DNA of 35,569 nt from CAZYTX01 sp964650485 (GCA_964650485.1 CAZYTX010000036.1:1-35569), one strand, 5' to 3'. Numbered from the stretch's first letter, positions 8,126-15,547 are shown. Made by a program: numbers and translations. Notes: generated by a model from the letters alone, not told the origin.

Positions 8126-10236
8126 TTGCTCCTCGCAAAATAGGCCGCAAGCAATGCCGCGGCTGAAAGCAGGTACAAGAAGTTAAAGCCCGTGGCCAGG
8201 ACAATGTAGCTCAAGAGACCGGCAGCCGCGGCCCCCGTCATCACAGACCCGATTGCAGAGGGAAGTGAGTCCATGCAAAGAACATAGCCCCAAAGGGCAA
8301 GCCCCAAAAGAGGGAGGGATACACCGGCCTTCATGAAAAACACGGTCTCACGGGAAAGCGCGGCCTCCCGGGGAAGTCCGGCAAGCCCGGCAGCGTACAA
8401 TAAAACAAGAAAAGCCGCGGCAGAAAAAACGGCCGGGCCGACCCTGCCGGCGCCGCCGAGATACAAGAGACCGGCAAGCCCGGGCACGACAAGGAACAAG
8501 GCCATGCCCGCGCAGCTCGGGGCCCACGTGGAACCCGTGGCGAGCGCAAGCTCCATGGTAAGGGTGACGGACAAAAAGAGGCCCGCCGCTCCCAGGGCAA
8601 AGAAGCGGGCGTGCAGACTCGCCCTTTTCCTTCCCGCTGCCAGCCATAAAATCAGGGATATGACGGGCAGGATGGAGATGACGAGAAAGTATACGGCCCC
8701 GGATTTGAAGTCGTAGAGGTATATAAAGGGCCTGTCAAAGGTCGGTATGAGGCCCGGCTCCTTCTTGAGGTAAGAGCGCGTGACATCTTTTGCAGAGGGG
8801 TTTTCAGGCCGGATAAAGGATGAGCCCTCCCCCGCGACAATGACAGTGAACGCCCGCTCCGCGAGCAGGACGAGCTCCCACACCCGGGTTTGCCCCCGGA
8901 ATATAGATTTTAGCATGGAAAAGGTCCTGCGGGATTCGGGGCAGTCGCGGCATGGGAAGTATATTGCCATGGTCCCGTTGTGCGAGAGCAGCCTGGCTGT
9001 TTGTTGCAGTCCATCCCTGGTGTAGAAGAGGCTGTCGGGCCGGATAAAAGACAAAAGGGAAAGCTGGGTGTAGGAGGCGAGGCCAGGTATTACTATGAGG
9101 TCAAAGCGGCGCTTGCTCGAGTCGGCAAAGGCCAGGGGGTCTCCCTTTACAAGCTTCACCCGCGGGTCGTGAAAGGGCCTTTCCGGGTGGAGTTTCCTTT
9201 CAAGGTCCGCGATCGCGGGATCAGCCGCGACCGCGCGGACAAGAGAGGCCCCCGCCCGGAGGGCTGCCGCCGCGTGGTTGCCGGCGCCCGGGCCCAGTAT
9301 GAGAACGCGGCGGGCGCCCGAGGATTTATACGGCAACATGATGAAGCCGGAGAGCTCGCCTAGCCTTGCCCCCAGCAGGGGATGGTCCTTTGCCAGGTAG
9401 GAGACCACCACCGGGTCGAGGTTCACGGTAAAGCAGGCGTCTATATTGTTGGCCTCGATGTTCATGAAGCCGAGGGTGTTGCGCGCGGCTGGAGGAAGCC
9501 CTGCAAGGTCCAGCATCCCGGTGTCTTTGCTTGCGCTCACCTTGTAGTAGGGAGACCAGGTCGCTCCCCTTTGGGAAAAGTATGCAGAGGAGATCATGGC
9601 CACCCAAAGAATAACTATCGCAGCCATGCCTTTTTGGGGCAGCCCTTCCATACGGGCTGAAAAGAGATATACCGCGGCCGCGAGACCTGTCCCCGCGAGA
9701 GGCGAGACCATGAGCCCGCACAGGGCTGCATGGCAGCATATACCCAGCGCGGCCCCGGCGAGCAGGTATGCGCAGCCCGGGCCCGGCCGGCGCCGGCCGA
9801 GCATTGCGCCCAGTGTCCTTCCCCCTGGCAGCCATGCCCATGCGTGCGCGAGGAAAAGCAGTGCGATGATAATATTAACGGGTATATGTCCCGCCTCCCC
9901 CGTCCACACCCTTTCGATCCAGTGGAAGGGGGTGAGCTTGGGGCCGAAGATGTGAATGAGCTGGAAAAGGACAGTGAAGATCAGCAGCCTGAAGGGCATT
10001 GACAGGAGGTGGTCCCTTACTTTGAGGTCCGCCTGTCTGTGAGCGCACCCGAGGCCGGCGCCCAGGAGGAAAGAGACCAGCAAGAGGTTCTGGACGACCC
10101 CCGCTGTGCTGATGACGCCCGGCATGAGTCTGATCAGGGAGAGGAGGAGGAGGGTGAGTGTGAAGGAAGCGGCGAGGATCATTGCCTCGGGCCTCTGCAA
10201 GAAGAGGGTGCGTTTCATGGCCGATGCTCTTGTCAT
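8122..10236 (-). CDS. Membrane-embedded spermidine-synthase-like protein
   Basis: A 704-aa protein with three parts. Residues 20-230 hold about seven membrane segments. Residues about 240-480 form a soluble Rossmann-type core with the SAM-site-like motif VLILGPGAGNHAAAALRAGA, then HPRVKLVKGD-like and FDLIVIPGLASY strands. Residues 520-704 hold about six more membrane segments. The middle resembles spermidine synthases and related methyltransferases, including the WSPYYKV element that precedes the core. The aspartate that polyamine synthases carry in YD-x-I-x-x-D is replaced (FDLIVIPGL), so aminopropyl transfer is doubtful; another transferase activity or a structural role is possible. The ATG at 10236 overlaps the stop of a 16-codon micro-ORF and has only a weak ribosome site. 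An ATGA overlap links it to the YfhO-like gene. Confidence 0.7.
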   Translation of the reverse strand: MTRASAMKRTLFLQRPEAMILAASFTLTLLLLSLIRLMPGVISTAGVVQNLLLVSFLLGAGLGCAHRQADLKVRDHLLSMPFRLLIFTVLFQLIHIFGPKLTPFHWIERVWTGEAGHIPVNIIIALLFLAHAWAWLPGGRTLGAMLGRRRPGPGCAYLLAGAALGICCHAALCGLMVSPLAGTGLAAAVYLFSARMEGLPQKGMAAIVILWVAMISSAYFSQRGATWSPYYKVSASKDTGMLDLAGLPPAARNTLGFMNIEANNIDACFTVNLDPVVVSYLAKDHPLLGARLGELSGFIMLPYKSSGARRVLILGPGAGNHAAAALRAGASLVRAVAADPAIADLERKLHPERPFHDPRVKLVKGDPLAFADSSKRRFDLIVIPGLASYTQLSLLSFIRPDSLFYTRDGLQQTARLLSHNGTMAIYFPCRDCPESRRTFSMLKSIFRGQTRVWELVLLAERAFTVIVAGEGSSFIRPENPSAKDVTRSYLKKEPGLIPTFDRPFIYLYDFKSGAVYFLVISILPVISLILWLAAGRKRASLHARFFALGAAGLFLSVTLTMELALATGSTWAPSCAGMALFLVVPGLAGLLYLGGAGRVGPAVFSAAAFLVLLYAAGLAGLPREAALSRETVFFMKAGVSLPLLGLALWGYVLCMDSLPSAIGSVMTGAAAAGLLSYIVLATGFNFLYLLSAAALLAAYFARSK

Positions 10237-10283
10237 GCGCCCGGGTCGCGCTTCTTTTCAGTGGCCGAGGGTTTGCTTGTCAT
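10233..10283 (-). CDS. Possible 16-residue bridging micro-ORF
   Basis: An ATG inside the HEAT-protein stop (GGATGA) opens the frame MTSKPSATEKKRDPGA. It ends in a TGA that overlaps the ATG of the next gene (GCATGAC). The chain HEAT gene, micro-ORF and membrane gene is thus joined by two ATGA overlaps. GGGGGAG lies 7-8 nt before the micro-ORF start, whereas the following gene lacks a clear ribosome site, so this frame could carry ribosomes across the 47-nt gap. No homology is recognised, and the peptide itself may have no function. Confidence 0.35.
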   Translation of the reverse strand: MTSKPSATEKKRDPGA

Positions 10284-10843
10284 CCTTCTATCTCCCCCAG
10301 TATCTCGGCCGCTTTTTTTCTCACGTCCGGGTCATCATGTCCGGTGAGCTCGATCACCTTTTCCACTGCTTCGGAGGCGTTCAGCTTTCCCAGGGTGTCG
10401 AGCGCGGCTATTACCAGGTGCTTGTTCTCGCGGTCCAGGACCGGGATAATGTGCCCGACCAGGCTCTTGTGGTGGAAGTTTGCCAGGGCCTCCACCGCGA
10501 TGGTCTGAATGGTTACGCTCTCGTCGTTCAGAGCGTTTACAAGCGGCTGCAATGTCCTCGGGTCTCCCAGCTCACCCAGCACCCTGATGGCCGCGGCCCT
10601 GATGTCCTCCTCGCCGCTGCCCAGCGCGTGGATGAGCACGGGCAGGCAGGAGTCGGCCCGCAGCTTGCCCATGGCATAGACCACCTTCAGCTTCATCACC
10701 TTGTCGCCCTGCCTGTACTTCTCGATCAAGGCCTCCAGGTTATCCATGCCCTCGATCCTTTCCAGGGCCTCGGCCGCGCTCCTCTGTACGTCCTCGCTGG
10801 GGTCGCGCAGCAGCTTGATCAGTACTTTGCGCCGCTCGTCCAT
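10280..10843 (-). CDS. HEAT-repeat protein
   Basis: A 187-aa all-helical protein made of about six HEAT/PBS-lyase-type repeats of about 30 residues. The recurring pattern is D-P-x-x-(D/T)-V-(Q/R)-x-x-A-A-x-x-L-G-x-(I/L), for example DPSEDVQRSAAEALERI, EEDIRAAAIRVLGELGD and DDPDVRKKAAEILGEIEG. Such proteins are scaffolds for protein-protein contacts; no catalytic residues are visible. There is no signal peptide, so it is cytoplasmic. It is the first gene of the minus-strand run that continues through the micro-ORF, the spermidine-synthase-like membrane protein and the YfhO-like protein, and it may regulate or assemble that membrane system (inference). The start codon has no obvious Shine-Dalgarno sequence and lies only about 15-20 nt from the predicted transcription start. 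Confidence 0.82.
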   Translation of the reverse strand: MDERRKVLIKLLRDPSEDVQRSAAEALERIEGMDNLEALIEKYRQGDKVMKLKVVYAMGKLRADSCLPVLIHALGSGEEDIRAAAIRVLGELGDPRTLQPLVNALNDESVTIQTIAVEALANFHHKSLVGHIIPVLDRENKHLVIAALDTLGKLNASEAVEKVIELTGHDDPDVRKKAAEILGEIEG

Positions 10844-10860
10844 GGGTAGCCGTGGAACCG

Positions 10861-10889
10861 AATTTATCAGTATAGCATGTTCCGGTCAA
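10861..10889 (-). promoter_or_regulatory. Candidate promoter for HEAT/membrane operon
   Basis: On the minus strand TTGACC (10884-10889) and TAAATT (10861-10866) are 17 nt apart. Between them TGCTATACT (10869-10877) is a good extended -10. Either would start the transcript very close to the ATG at 10843, leaving a short leader without a clear ribosome site. Confidence 0.5.
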
Positions 10890-10890
10890 T

Positions 10891-11020
10891 TCAGGTGTGA
10901 GCTGTGAGGGGCGAGATGTGAGTTTTAACCCGGCTTTGCTGGAGCCAGTGCGGGCAAGGTTTTGGGTTAACGCAGAGCACGCAGAGAGACACTTTTTTAT
11001 TCCGTTGCGTGGTTGCGTCA
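10891..11020. repeat. Intergenic repeat cluster (classes C, A and B-like)
   Basis: The 191-bp gap between folE2 and the HEAT gene holds a GTGTGAG/GTGAGGGG stretch (10891-10926, class C on the minus strand). It is followed by AACGCAGAGCACGCAGAG and GAGACAC (10969-10992, class A) and TTGCGTGGTTGCGTC (11004-11019, class B-like). The same families recur in the 14.4-14.9 kb gap. No gene is seen here. Confidence 0.5.
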
Positions 11021-11034
11021 AAAGGGTTTTCGGT

Positions 11035-11811
11035 TCATTCCGGCCGGTGCCACTCGACCATGGCATAAGCGGAGTGGTTATGTATGGACTCGAAGTTCTC
11101 GGCCTCCACCCTGAACCAGGAGAAGTTGAGGTCTTTTTTCAGGCGCTGGGTGACCTCGCGCACCAGGTCCTCCACGAACATGGGATGGTCATAGGAGTGC
11201 TCGGTGACCCATTTCTCGTCCTCCCTCTTGAGGAGCGCGTACACCGGCGAGCTGGCCGAGCTCTCGATAAGGTTCACCACGTCCTCGATCCAGAAGAAGC
11301 CCTTGAACTCGAGGGTGACGGTGACCCGGCCCCTCTGGTTGTGGGCCCCCCGCTCGCTGAGCTCGCGCGAGCAGGGGCAGAGGGTGGTGACCGGCACGGT
11401 TATGCCCACGTGGAAGAGCTTGGAGTCCTGGTTGATCTCGCCTATGTAGCGGCAGCGGTACTCCATCATGGACCTGGCCCTTGATACGGGAGCGTGTTTC
11501 TCGATGAAGTAGGGGAAGTCCATCTCCACGTGCGCGGAGTGCGCCGAGAGCTCCTCCTTGAGCTCGTCGAGGATGGAGAGGAAGTTGTTTATGGTGATGC
11601 GGCCGTATCTCCTGTTCAGCACCTCGATGAACCTGCTCATGTGGGTGCCTTTGAAGTTCTCGGGAAGGTTCACGTACATGCTGATCTGGGCCACGGTGGC
11701 CTGGGTGTCCTTTGCCTTGTCGCGCACGATGATCGGGTAGGAGATGTCCTTGACCCCGACCTTGTTGATGGACACCTTGCGGTCGTCCGTCTGGTTCTGC
11801 ACGTCTATCAC
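11035..11811 (-). CDS. folE2: GTP cyclohydrolase FolE2 (type IB)
   Basis: A 258-aa GTP cyclohydrolase IB, which converts GTP to 7,8-dihydroneopterin triphosphate, the first step towards folate and queuosine. The family pattern is clear: VIDVQNQTDDRKVSINKVGVK at the start, SRFIEVLNRR, the catalytic cysteine motif TLCPCSRELSERGAHNQRG (C145 and C147) and HNHSAYAMVE at the end. FolE2 enzymes use a range of metals and often serve when zinc is scarce. The start is a GTG at 11811, two bases after the queD stop (TAG-AC-GTG). The longer frame upstream would only translate the queD tail. The two genes are therefore tightly coupled, matching successive steps of the same pathway. No Zur-type operator was recognised. 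Confidence 0.95.
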   Translation of the reverse strand: MIDVQNQTDDRKVSINKVGVKDISYPIIVRDKAKDTQATVAQISMYVNLPENFKGTHMSRFIEVLNRRYGRITINNFLSILDELKEELSAHSAHVEMDFPYFIEKHAPVSRARSMMEYRCRYIGEINQDSKLFHVGITVPVTTLCPCSRELSERGAHNQRGRVTVTLEFKGFFWIEDVVNLIESSASSPVYALLKREDEKWVTEHSYDHPMFVEDLVREVTQRLKKDLNFSWFRVEAENFESIHNHSAYAMVEWHRPE

Positions 11812-11813
11812 GT

Positions 11814-12188
11814 CTACTGCCCGTTTACAAAGGCCGCGCCCGCGTCCTCGCTCTCCCACACCACCACCCGGGCCAGGCTTATGCCGCTTGGCATTTCGGT
11901 CTCGAGGGCCTGGAATATTGCCCGTGCCAGGTTCTCGGCGCTGGGGTTTTCCCGGTCAAAGGGCGGCACCTGGTTGAGGAGGGCGTGGTCGTAGTTTTCA
12001 AGGTGCGCGTCAATGATACTTTTCAGCTCTTTAAAGTCCGCTGCCAGCCCGAGCTCATTCAGCTCATTTGCGCTGAAGTGCACCTCCACCCCGTAGGTGT
12101 GGCCGTGGAGGTTCTCGCACTTTCCCTGGTAGCCACGGAGCTGATGTGCCGCGGAGAACTTCCTCTTTACTATCAACTCAAACCCCAA
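11814..12188 (-). CDS. queD: 6-carboxytetrahydropterin synthase / PTPS-I/III type
   Basis: A 124-aa COG0720 protein of normal length. Zinc ligands H15, H28 and H30 are present (FSAAHQLRGY and LHGHTYG). The nucleophile motif reads C24-E25-N-L-HGH. In the family classification as I recall it, plain QueD has C-x3-HGH, Plasmodium-type PTPS-III has E-x2-HGH, and a dual PTPS-I/III class has CE-x2-HGH. This protein fits the dual class, which can make both the queuosine precursor and, bypassing FolB, the folate precursor. It consumes the product of FolE2 encoded next to it. The frame has no ATG: the start is TTG at 12188, or TTG at 12176. The first of these lies inside a 14-bp tandem repeat filling the glyA-queD spacer. 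Confidence 0.9.
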   Translation of the reverse strand: MGFELIVKRKFSAAHQLRGYQGKCENLHGHTYGVEVHFSANELNELGLAADFKELKSIIDAHLENYDHALLNQVPPFDRENPSAENLARAIFQALETEMPSGISLARVVVWESEDAGAAFVNGQ

Positions 12189-12218
12189 ACCTCAAACCCC
12201 AAACCTCAAAACTCACCC
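12174..12218. repeat. AAACCCCAAACCTC tandem repeat between glyA and queD
   Basis: The 14-mer AAACCCCAAACCTC occurs twice in perfect tandem (12180-12193 and 12194-12207), with degenerate copies on both sides. The repeat overlaps the queD start codon. The same 14-mer is found in opposite orientation at 14372-14385, upstream of the unknown gene that precedes glyA. Confidence 0.7.
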
Positions 12219-12232
12219 CCCACCCCTCGCCC

Positions 12233-13516
12233 CTATTTCACCACCTGCATTCCGTGCTTCTCCACGGGCTCGGCCCCCTCGTCAAAGCTGTACTGCACCA
12301 CCTGGTAGTCTTTCCTGAACTCGGCCACCTCGTCGCCTATGTACTTGCCGTCAATGAGGCACTTCTTGAAAAGGTCGGCAATGGTCTTCATCTGGTCCTG
12401 TTTCATTCCCACCCTTGTCATCTCCTGCACGCCCAGCCTGATGCCGGCGGGGTTCTGCACCTTTTCCAGGGGCTCGAAGGGCAAGAGGTTCATGTTTATG
12501 ATGATGGAGTTGTCTTTGAGCACCCTGGCCACCTCGTCGCCCCTGCCCAGCCTGGACACGTCCACCGCCACCTGGTGGCTCTCGGTGAAGCCGAGCCCGG
12601 GGGCCTGCACCTCGAACCCGTGATCGTACAGGGCCTTTGCGAATGCCCTGGCGTTCTGTATCACCTGGTCGGCATAGGCCTCGCCGAACTCGAGGAACTC
12701 GTACGCGGTCAATGCCAGCGGCACCAGGGTGTCGAGGTGGTGGTTGGACGAGCTGCCCGGGAAGGCCCCCTTGTCTATCTTTGTCCACTCGGGGTCTTTC
12801 ATGTTGGAGAAGGCTATTCCCCGCTGCGAACCGAAGAAGGTCTTGTGGGTGGAGGCGGTGACGATGGTTGCGCCCTCGGAAAGCGGGTCCTGGAAGCGCT
12901 TTCCGGCGATGAGCCCGAGCACGTGCGCGGCGTCGTATATGAGCGCTATCCCCTTCTCTTTGCATATGCCTGCGAGCTCCTGGACCGGCTCGGGGAAGAG
13001 GAAGAGGCTCTTTCCGAGCACCAGCACCTTTGCGTTCACCCACTTTATGAGGTCCACTGTGTGGTCCACGTCAATGCGGTAGCCGTCCTCTGTCAGCGGG
13101 AAGTTGATGATGTTGTGTGTGTACTTTCCCACTGAGCCGGCCTTGTGGTGGCTTATGTGTCCGCCCCCGGAGGTGGAGTTGACCATGACCACGTCGCCGG
13201 GGTTTATGTAGCGCGAGAACACGGCGTCATTGGCCACGGTGCCGCTGATGGGCCTCACGTCTATGTGGCGGCAGTTGAACAGGGTCTTCAAGTGCTTCTT
13301 GCAGCGGGTCTCGATCTCGTCAATCTTCTCCGTGCCCTGGTAGTAGCGCTCGCCCGGGTGGCCCTCGGCGTAGCGGTGGGTGAAGTCCGAGCCCATCACC
13401 TCGCGGGCGCGGCTGCTCATCACGTTCTCGCTGGCGATCAGGTTGACGGTGGAGCGGCGCCACTGGTTCTGCTGGCGCACCAGGTCCTCGATCCACTCGA
13501 TGTTCTTCTCGTACAT
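12233..13516 (-). CDS. glyA: Serine hydroxymethyltransferase, archaeal-like type
   Basis: A 427-aa PLP enzyme that should interconvert serine plus tetrahydrofolate with glycine plus methylene-tetrahydrofolate. SHMT signatures are NLIASEN (about 25-31), HRYAEGHPGERYYQG, the SGGGHISHH loop, YDAAHVLGLIAG and the PLP lysine K225 in ASTHKTFFGSQRG. The N-terminus (MYEKNIEWIEDLVRQQN) and the THKTF-FGSQRG loop, instead of THKTLRGPRGG, resemble archaeal or deep-branching bacterial SHMTs more than E. coli GlyA. The carrier could therefore be folate or a folate-like pterin. GGAGG lies 9 nt before the ATG. It is followed by queD and folE2 on the same strand, which supply pterin precursors, so the three form a one-carbon/pterin group. 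Confidence 0.87.
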   Translation of the reverse strand: MYEKNIEWIEDLVRQQNQWRRSTVNLIASENVMSSRAREVMGSDFTHRYAEGHPGERYYQGTEKIDEIETRCKKHLKTLFNCRHIDVRPISGTVANDAVFSRYINPGDVVMVNSTSGGGHISHHKAGSVGKYTHNIINFPLTEDGYRIDVDHTVDLIKWVNAKVLVLGKSLFLFPEPVQELAGICKEKGIALIYDAAHVLGLIAGKRFQDPLSEGATIVTASTHKTFFGSQRGIAFSNMKDPEWTKIDKGAFPGSSSNHHLDTLVPLALTAYEFLEFGEAYADQVIQNARAFAKALYDHGFEVQAPGLGFTESHQVAVDVSRLGRGDEVARVLKDNSIIINMNLLPFEPLEKVQNPAGIRLGVQEMTRVGMKQDQMKTIADLFKKCLIDGKYIGDEVAEFRKDYQVVQYSFDEGAEPVEKHGMQVVK

Positions 13517-13556
13517 TTACAAAGCCTCCGTTTGGCGTGATGCTTTGTCCGGGTCC

Positions 13557-14351
13557 TTAATATTGTAATCCAAGAGCGGTGTTGATGTCGAATTTCTTTC
13601 CCACCATGCGGTACATCTTGGGCGGCTTCCAGGGCTCTAGCCCTGCGTCCTCCAGTATATTGTCGTGTATGGCCCAGGACCTGCCCCGCACGCTGTATTC
13701 GAACCCGTGCCTCCTGAAGAACGTGCCGGAGAGCGCTCCCCGCAGCGGCCCCCCTTCGCGGAAGCCGCCGTCAATCCCGCGCATGAGCGACTCTCCCTGG
13801 AAGTAGCGGAACCCGTGCCTCTCGTACACGATGGCATTGTGGTAGAACAGGGCCTCCAAAGCGATGGACTTGAAATCCGCGGTCTTGCAGAACCTGTCAA
13901 GCTGCTCGCAGAGCTCTCTGGTCAGCCTCATGCCGGCGCGGACCTGACCGGGCGCCAGTCCGGCCAGAAGAGCCTTTTCCTCCTCCGCGATGTTCCTGCT
14001 CTTCCAGTCCAGCCAGCGGGACTTGCCCTCGGGGGTCACGTCAGTGTCGAAACGCGGAGACTCCGGGTCGTTGATCTTTATGAAGTCCCACATCATCTGC
14101 ACCAGGTCGCGGCTCTCGCTCACCTCGATGTAAAAAAGCGGGTCTCGGTCCGAGGGGAAGCGCATGAGCTTGAGGCTGGCCTCGGTCCCTCCGGGGGGCG
14201 CGTCCACCTCCAGGCAGTCCTCGCCCTGCCGGTTCTTTCCGGAGCCGGGGTCTATGTTGAATTTTTCAAAAAGACTGGGAGGAACCAGCATGCGGTATAC
14301 CTTGATCTTGCCTTGGTCATCGAGCTCGTTTATGCGTGAGATCTTGGCCAT
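13557..14351 (-). CDS. Conserved-looking protein of unknown function
   Basis: A 264-aa soluble protein that I do not recognise. It begins MAKISRINELDDQGKIKVYRML, has a proline-rich stretch LVPPSLF, and ends with an aromatic- and glycine-rich half (YHNAIVYERHGFRYFQGES, GFREGGPLRGALSG, IHDNILED). No signal peptide, membrane segment or known catalytic motif is evident. The YERHGFRYF string recalls the last strand of GNAT acetyltransferases, but there is no acetyl-CoA loop, so I do not assign that. The ATG at 14351 is chosen because the 17 residues before it translate an AAACCTC-type repeat. It has no clear ribosome site. It lies 40 bp upstream of glyA on the same strand, probably in one transcript. 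Confidence 0.65.
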   Translation of the reverse strand: MAKISRINELDDQGKIKVYRMLVPPSLFEKFNIDPGSGKNRQGEDCLEVDAPPGGTEASLKLMRFPSDRDPLFYIEVSESRDLVQMMWDFIKINDPESPRFDTDVTPEGKSRWLDWKSRNIAEEEKALLAGLAPGQVRAGMRLTRELCEQLDRFCKTADFKSIALEALFYHNAIVYERHGFRYFQGESLMRGIDGGFREGGPLRGALSGTFFRRHGFEYSVRGRSWAIHDNILEDAGLEPWKPPKMYRMVGKKFDINTALGLQY

Positions 14352-14937
14352 ACTTTTCAGGTTTGAGGTGTGAGGTTTGGGGTTTGAGTTTTGGTGTAAC
14401 AAAGACTTTTCTCACACAGAGACACAGAGAACGCAGAGAATTTATAAAATTCTTCTCTTAGAGGCATAACGCATGTCCTGATTTTCATACAAGCAGACAC
14501 TGCTGTCCAAAATAATCTCCGGGGCCCGAAACCGTTTTTTTGAAACCACGAAGGCACAAAGGGCACTAATTTAAAGAAAGGAATCTTCTTTGCCTCCTTG
14601 GTGTCTTTGTGGTTGTAATCTCCAGGGGCCTTGATTACACTCGCCTGCTCTTTAAAGCAACAAGGCAAAGTGCGTCCGACACGTACACGGCGGAGGCTTT
14701 GCCGGGTCTTTGACCCCTCTTTTTTTGCCATGTCCAAATCCAGGTTGACTTTGCCAAGGCCTTGAATCAATGGTCCTGATCCTTTTAATTCTTCGTGCCT
14801 TTGCGACTTTGTGGTAAATTTTCCTGGTCCTGTTTCGGACAAGAGTGACAAGCAGAAATCCCCGCATTTTTTTGCATTCCTCTGTGTCCTCCGTGTCTCT
14901 GTGTGAAACAAGAAATTTATTTTGGACAAGAGCAGAT
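14352..14937. repeat. 586-bp non-coding gap packed with three repeat families
   Basis: No real gene is seen. Class C lies at 14361-14392 (GTTTGAGGTGTGAGG type). Class A, TCACACAGAGACAC type, lies at 14412-14440 in + orientation and at 14879-14907 in - orientation; the two copies match at about 25 of 29 positions as inverted repeats. Class B, ACCACGAAGGCACAAAGG type, lies at 14544-14567 (+), 14591-14615 (-) and 14791-14815 (-). A long minus-strand frame through the gap (14357-14929) only translates these repeats (HTETRRTQRN, TTKSQRHEE, NHKDTKEAKK) and is judged spurious. Any cysC terminator or promoter for the unknown gene is hidden within it. Confidence 0.75.
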
Positions 14938-15537
14938 TCAGATGTATCCGAGGTCGCGGAGGCGCTGTTTAATTTTCTGCTCCTGTTCTTGGTCGTACTC
15001 TTCAGCTTCCATTGCAGGTATGTATCCCATGAGCTCTAAAGTCCTCACCACCTTTATGTTGGACTCTTCCACTGTCTCCACGTCGGTATGGCATACGACC
15101 TCGGCGTTCTCGGGCGGCTCGTAGGGGTCGCTTACCCCGGTGAAGTTCTCGATCTCTCCTGCCAGGGCCTTCTTGTAGAGCCCTTTTGGGTCCCGCTCTT
15201 TTAGCACCTCTATGGGGCAGTCGCAGTGGACCATGACAAAGCGGCCGATCTTTTCCCTTATTTCCCGCCTTATGCTCTTGTATGGCGAAATAGCCGCAGC
15301 CACGGCCACCACCTCGTTCCTGGTGAGCAGGTCGCACACGAACCCTATCCGTCTGATATTTGTGTCCCTGTCCTCCTTGGAAAAGCCCAGTCCCTTGCTC
15401 AGGTTCTCGCGTATGATGTCTCCGTCCAGGACCTCTACCTTGACCCCCCTCTCCAGGAAAGCCAGCTCGCACTCCCTTGCCAGCGTGGACTTGCCAGCTC
15501 CTGACAGCCCGGTGAACCACAGAGTAAACCCCTTCAC
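14938..15537 (-). CDS. cysC: Adenylylsulfate kinase
   Basis: A 199-aa P-loop kinase that phosphorylates APS to PAPS with ATP. Seen: Walker A GLSGAGKST at residues 10-18, the substrate-site strand DGDIIREN, the RDTNIRRIGFV helix typical of APS kinases, and the SPYKSIRREIRE lid. The C-terminus adds about 20 charged residues (EAEEYDQEQEQKIKQRLRDLGYI region). The start is GTG with GGGAGG 4 nt upstream. It lies 10 bp after an alkaline-phosphatase-superfamily gene, so they form an operon. No sulfate adenylyltransferase or reductase is nearby, so PAPS may serve sulfation of a surface molecule rather than assimilation (inference). Confidence 0.93.
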   Translation of the reverse strand: MKGFTLWFTGLSGAGKSTLARECELAFLERGVKVEVLDGDIIRENLSKGLGFSKEDRDTNIRRIGFVCDLLTRNEVVAVAAAISPYKSIRREIREKIGRFVMVHCDCPIEVLKERDPKGLYKKALAGEIENFTGVSDPYEPPENAEVVCHTDVETVEESNIKVVRTLELMGYIPAMEAEEYDQEQEQKIKQRLRDLGYI

Positions 15538-15547
15538 GTTACCTCCC

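Noticed and set aside
11035..11859. FolE2 start upstream of 11811
   Set aside because: The added residues read through the queD end, and the conserved FolE2 N-terminus VIDVQN begins at the GTG at 11811.
14357..14929. 190-aa minus-strand open frame in the repeat-rich gap
   Set aside because: Its translation is repeat-derived (TETRRTQRN, TKSQRHEE, KDTKEAKK), it has no family match, and it runs across repeats in both orientations.
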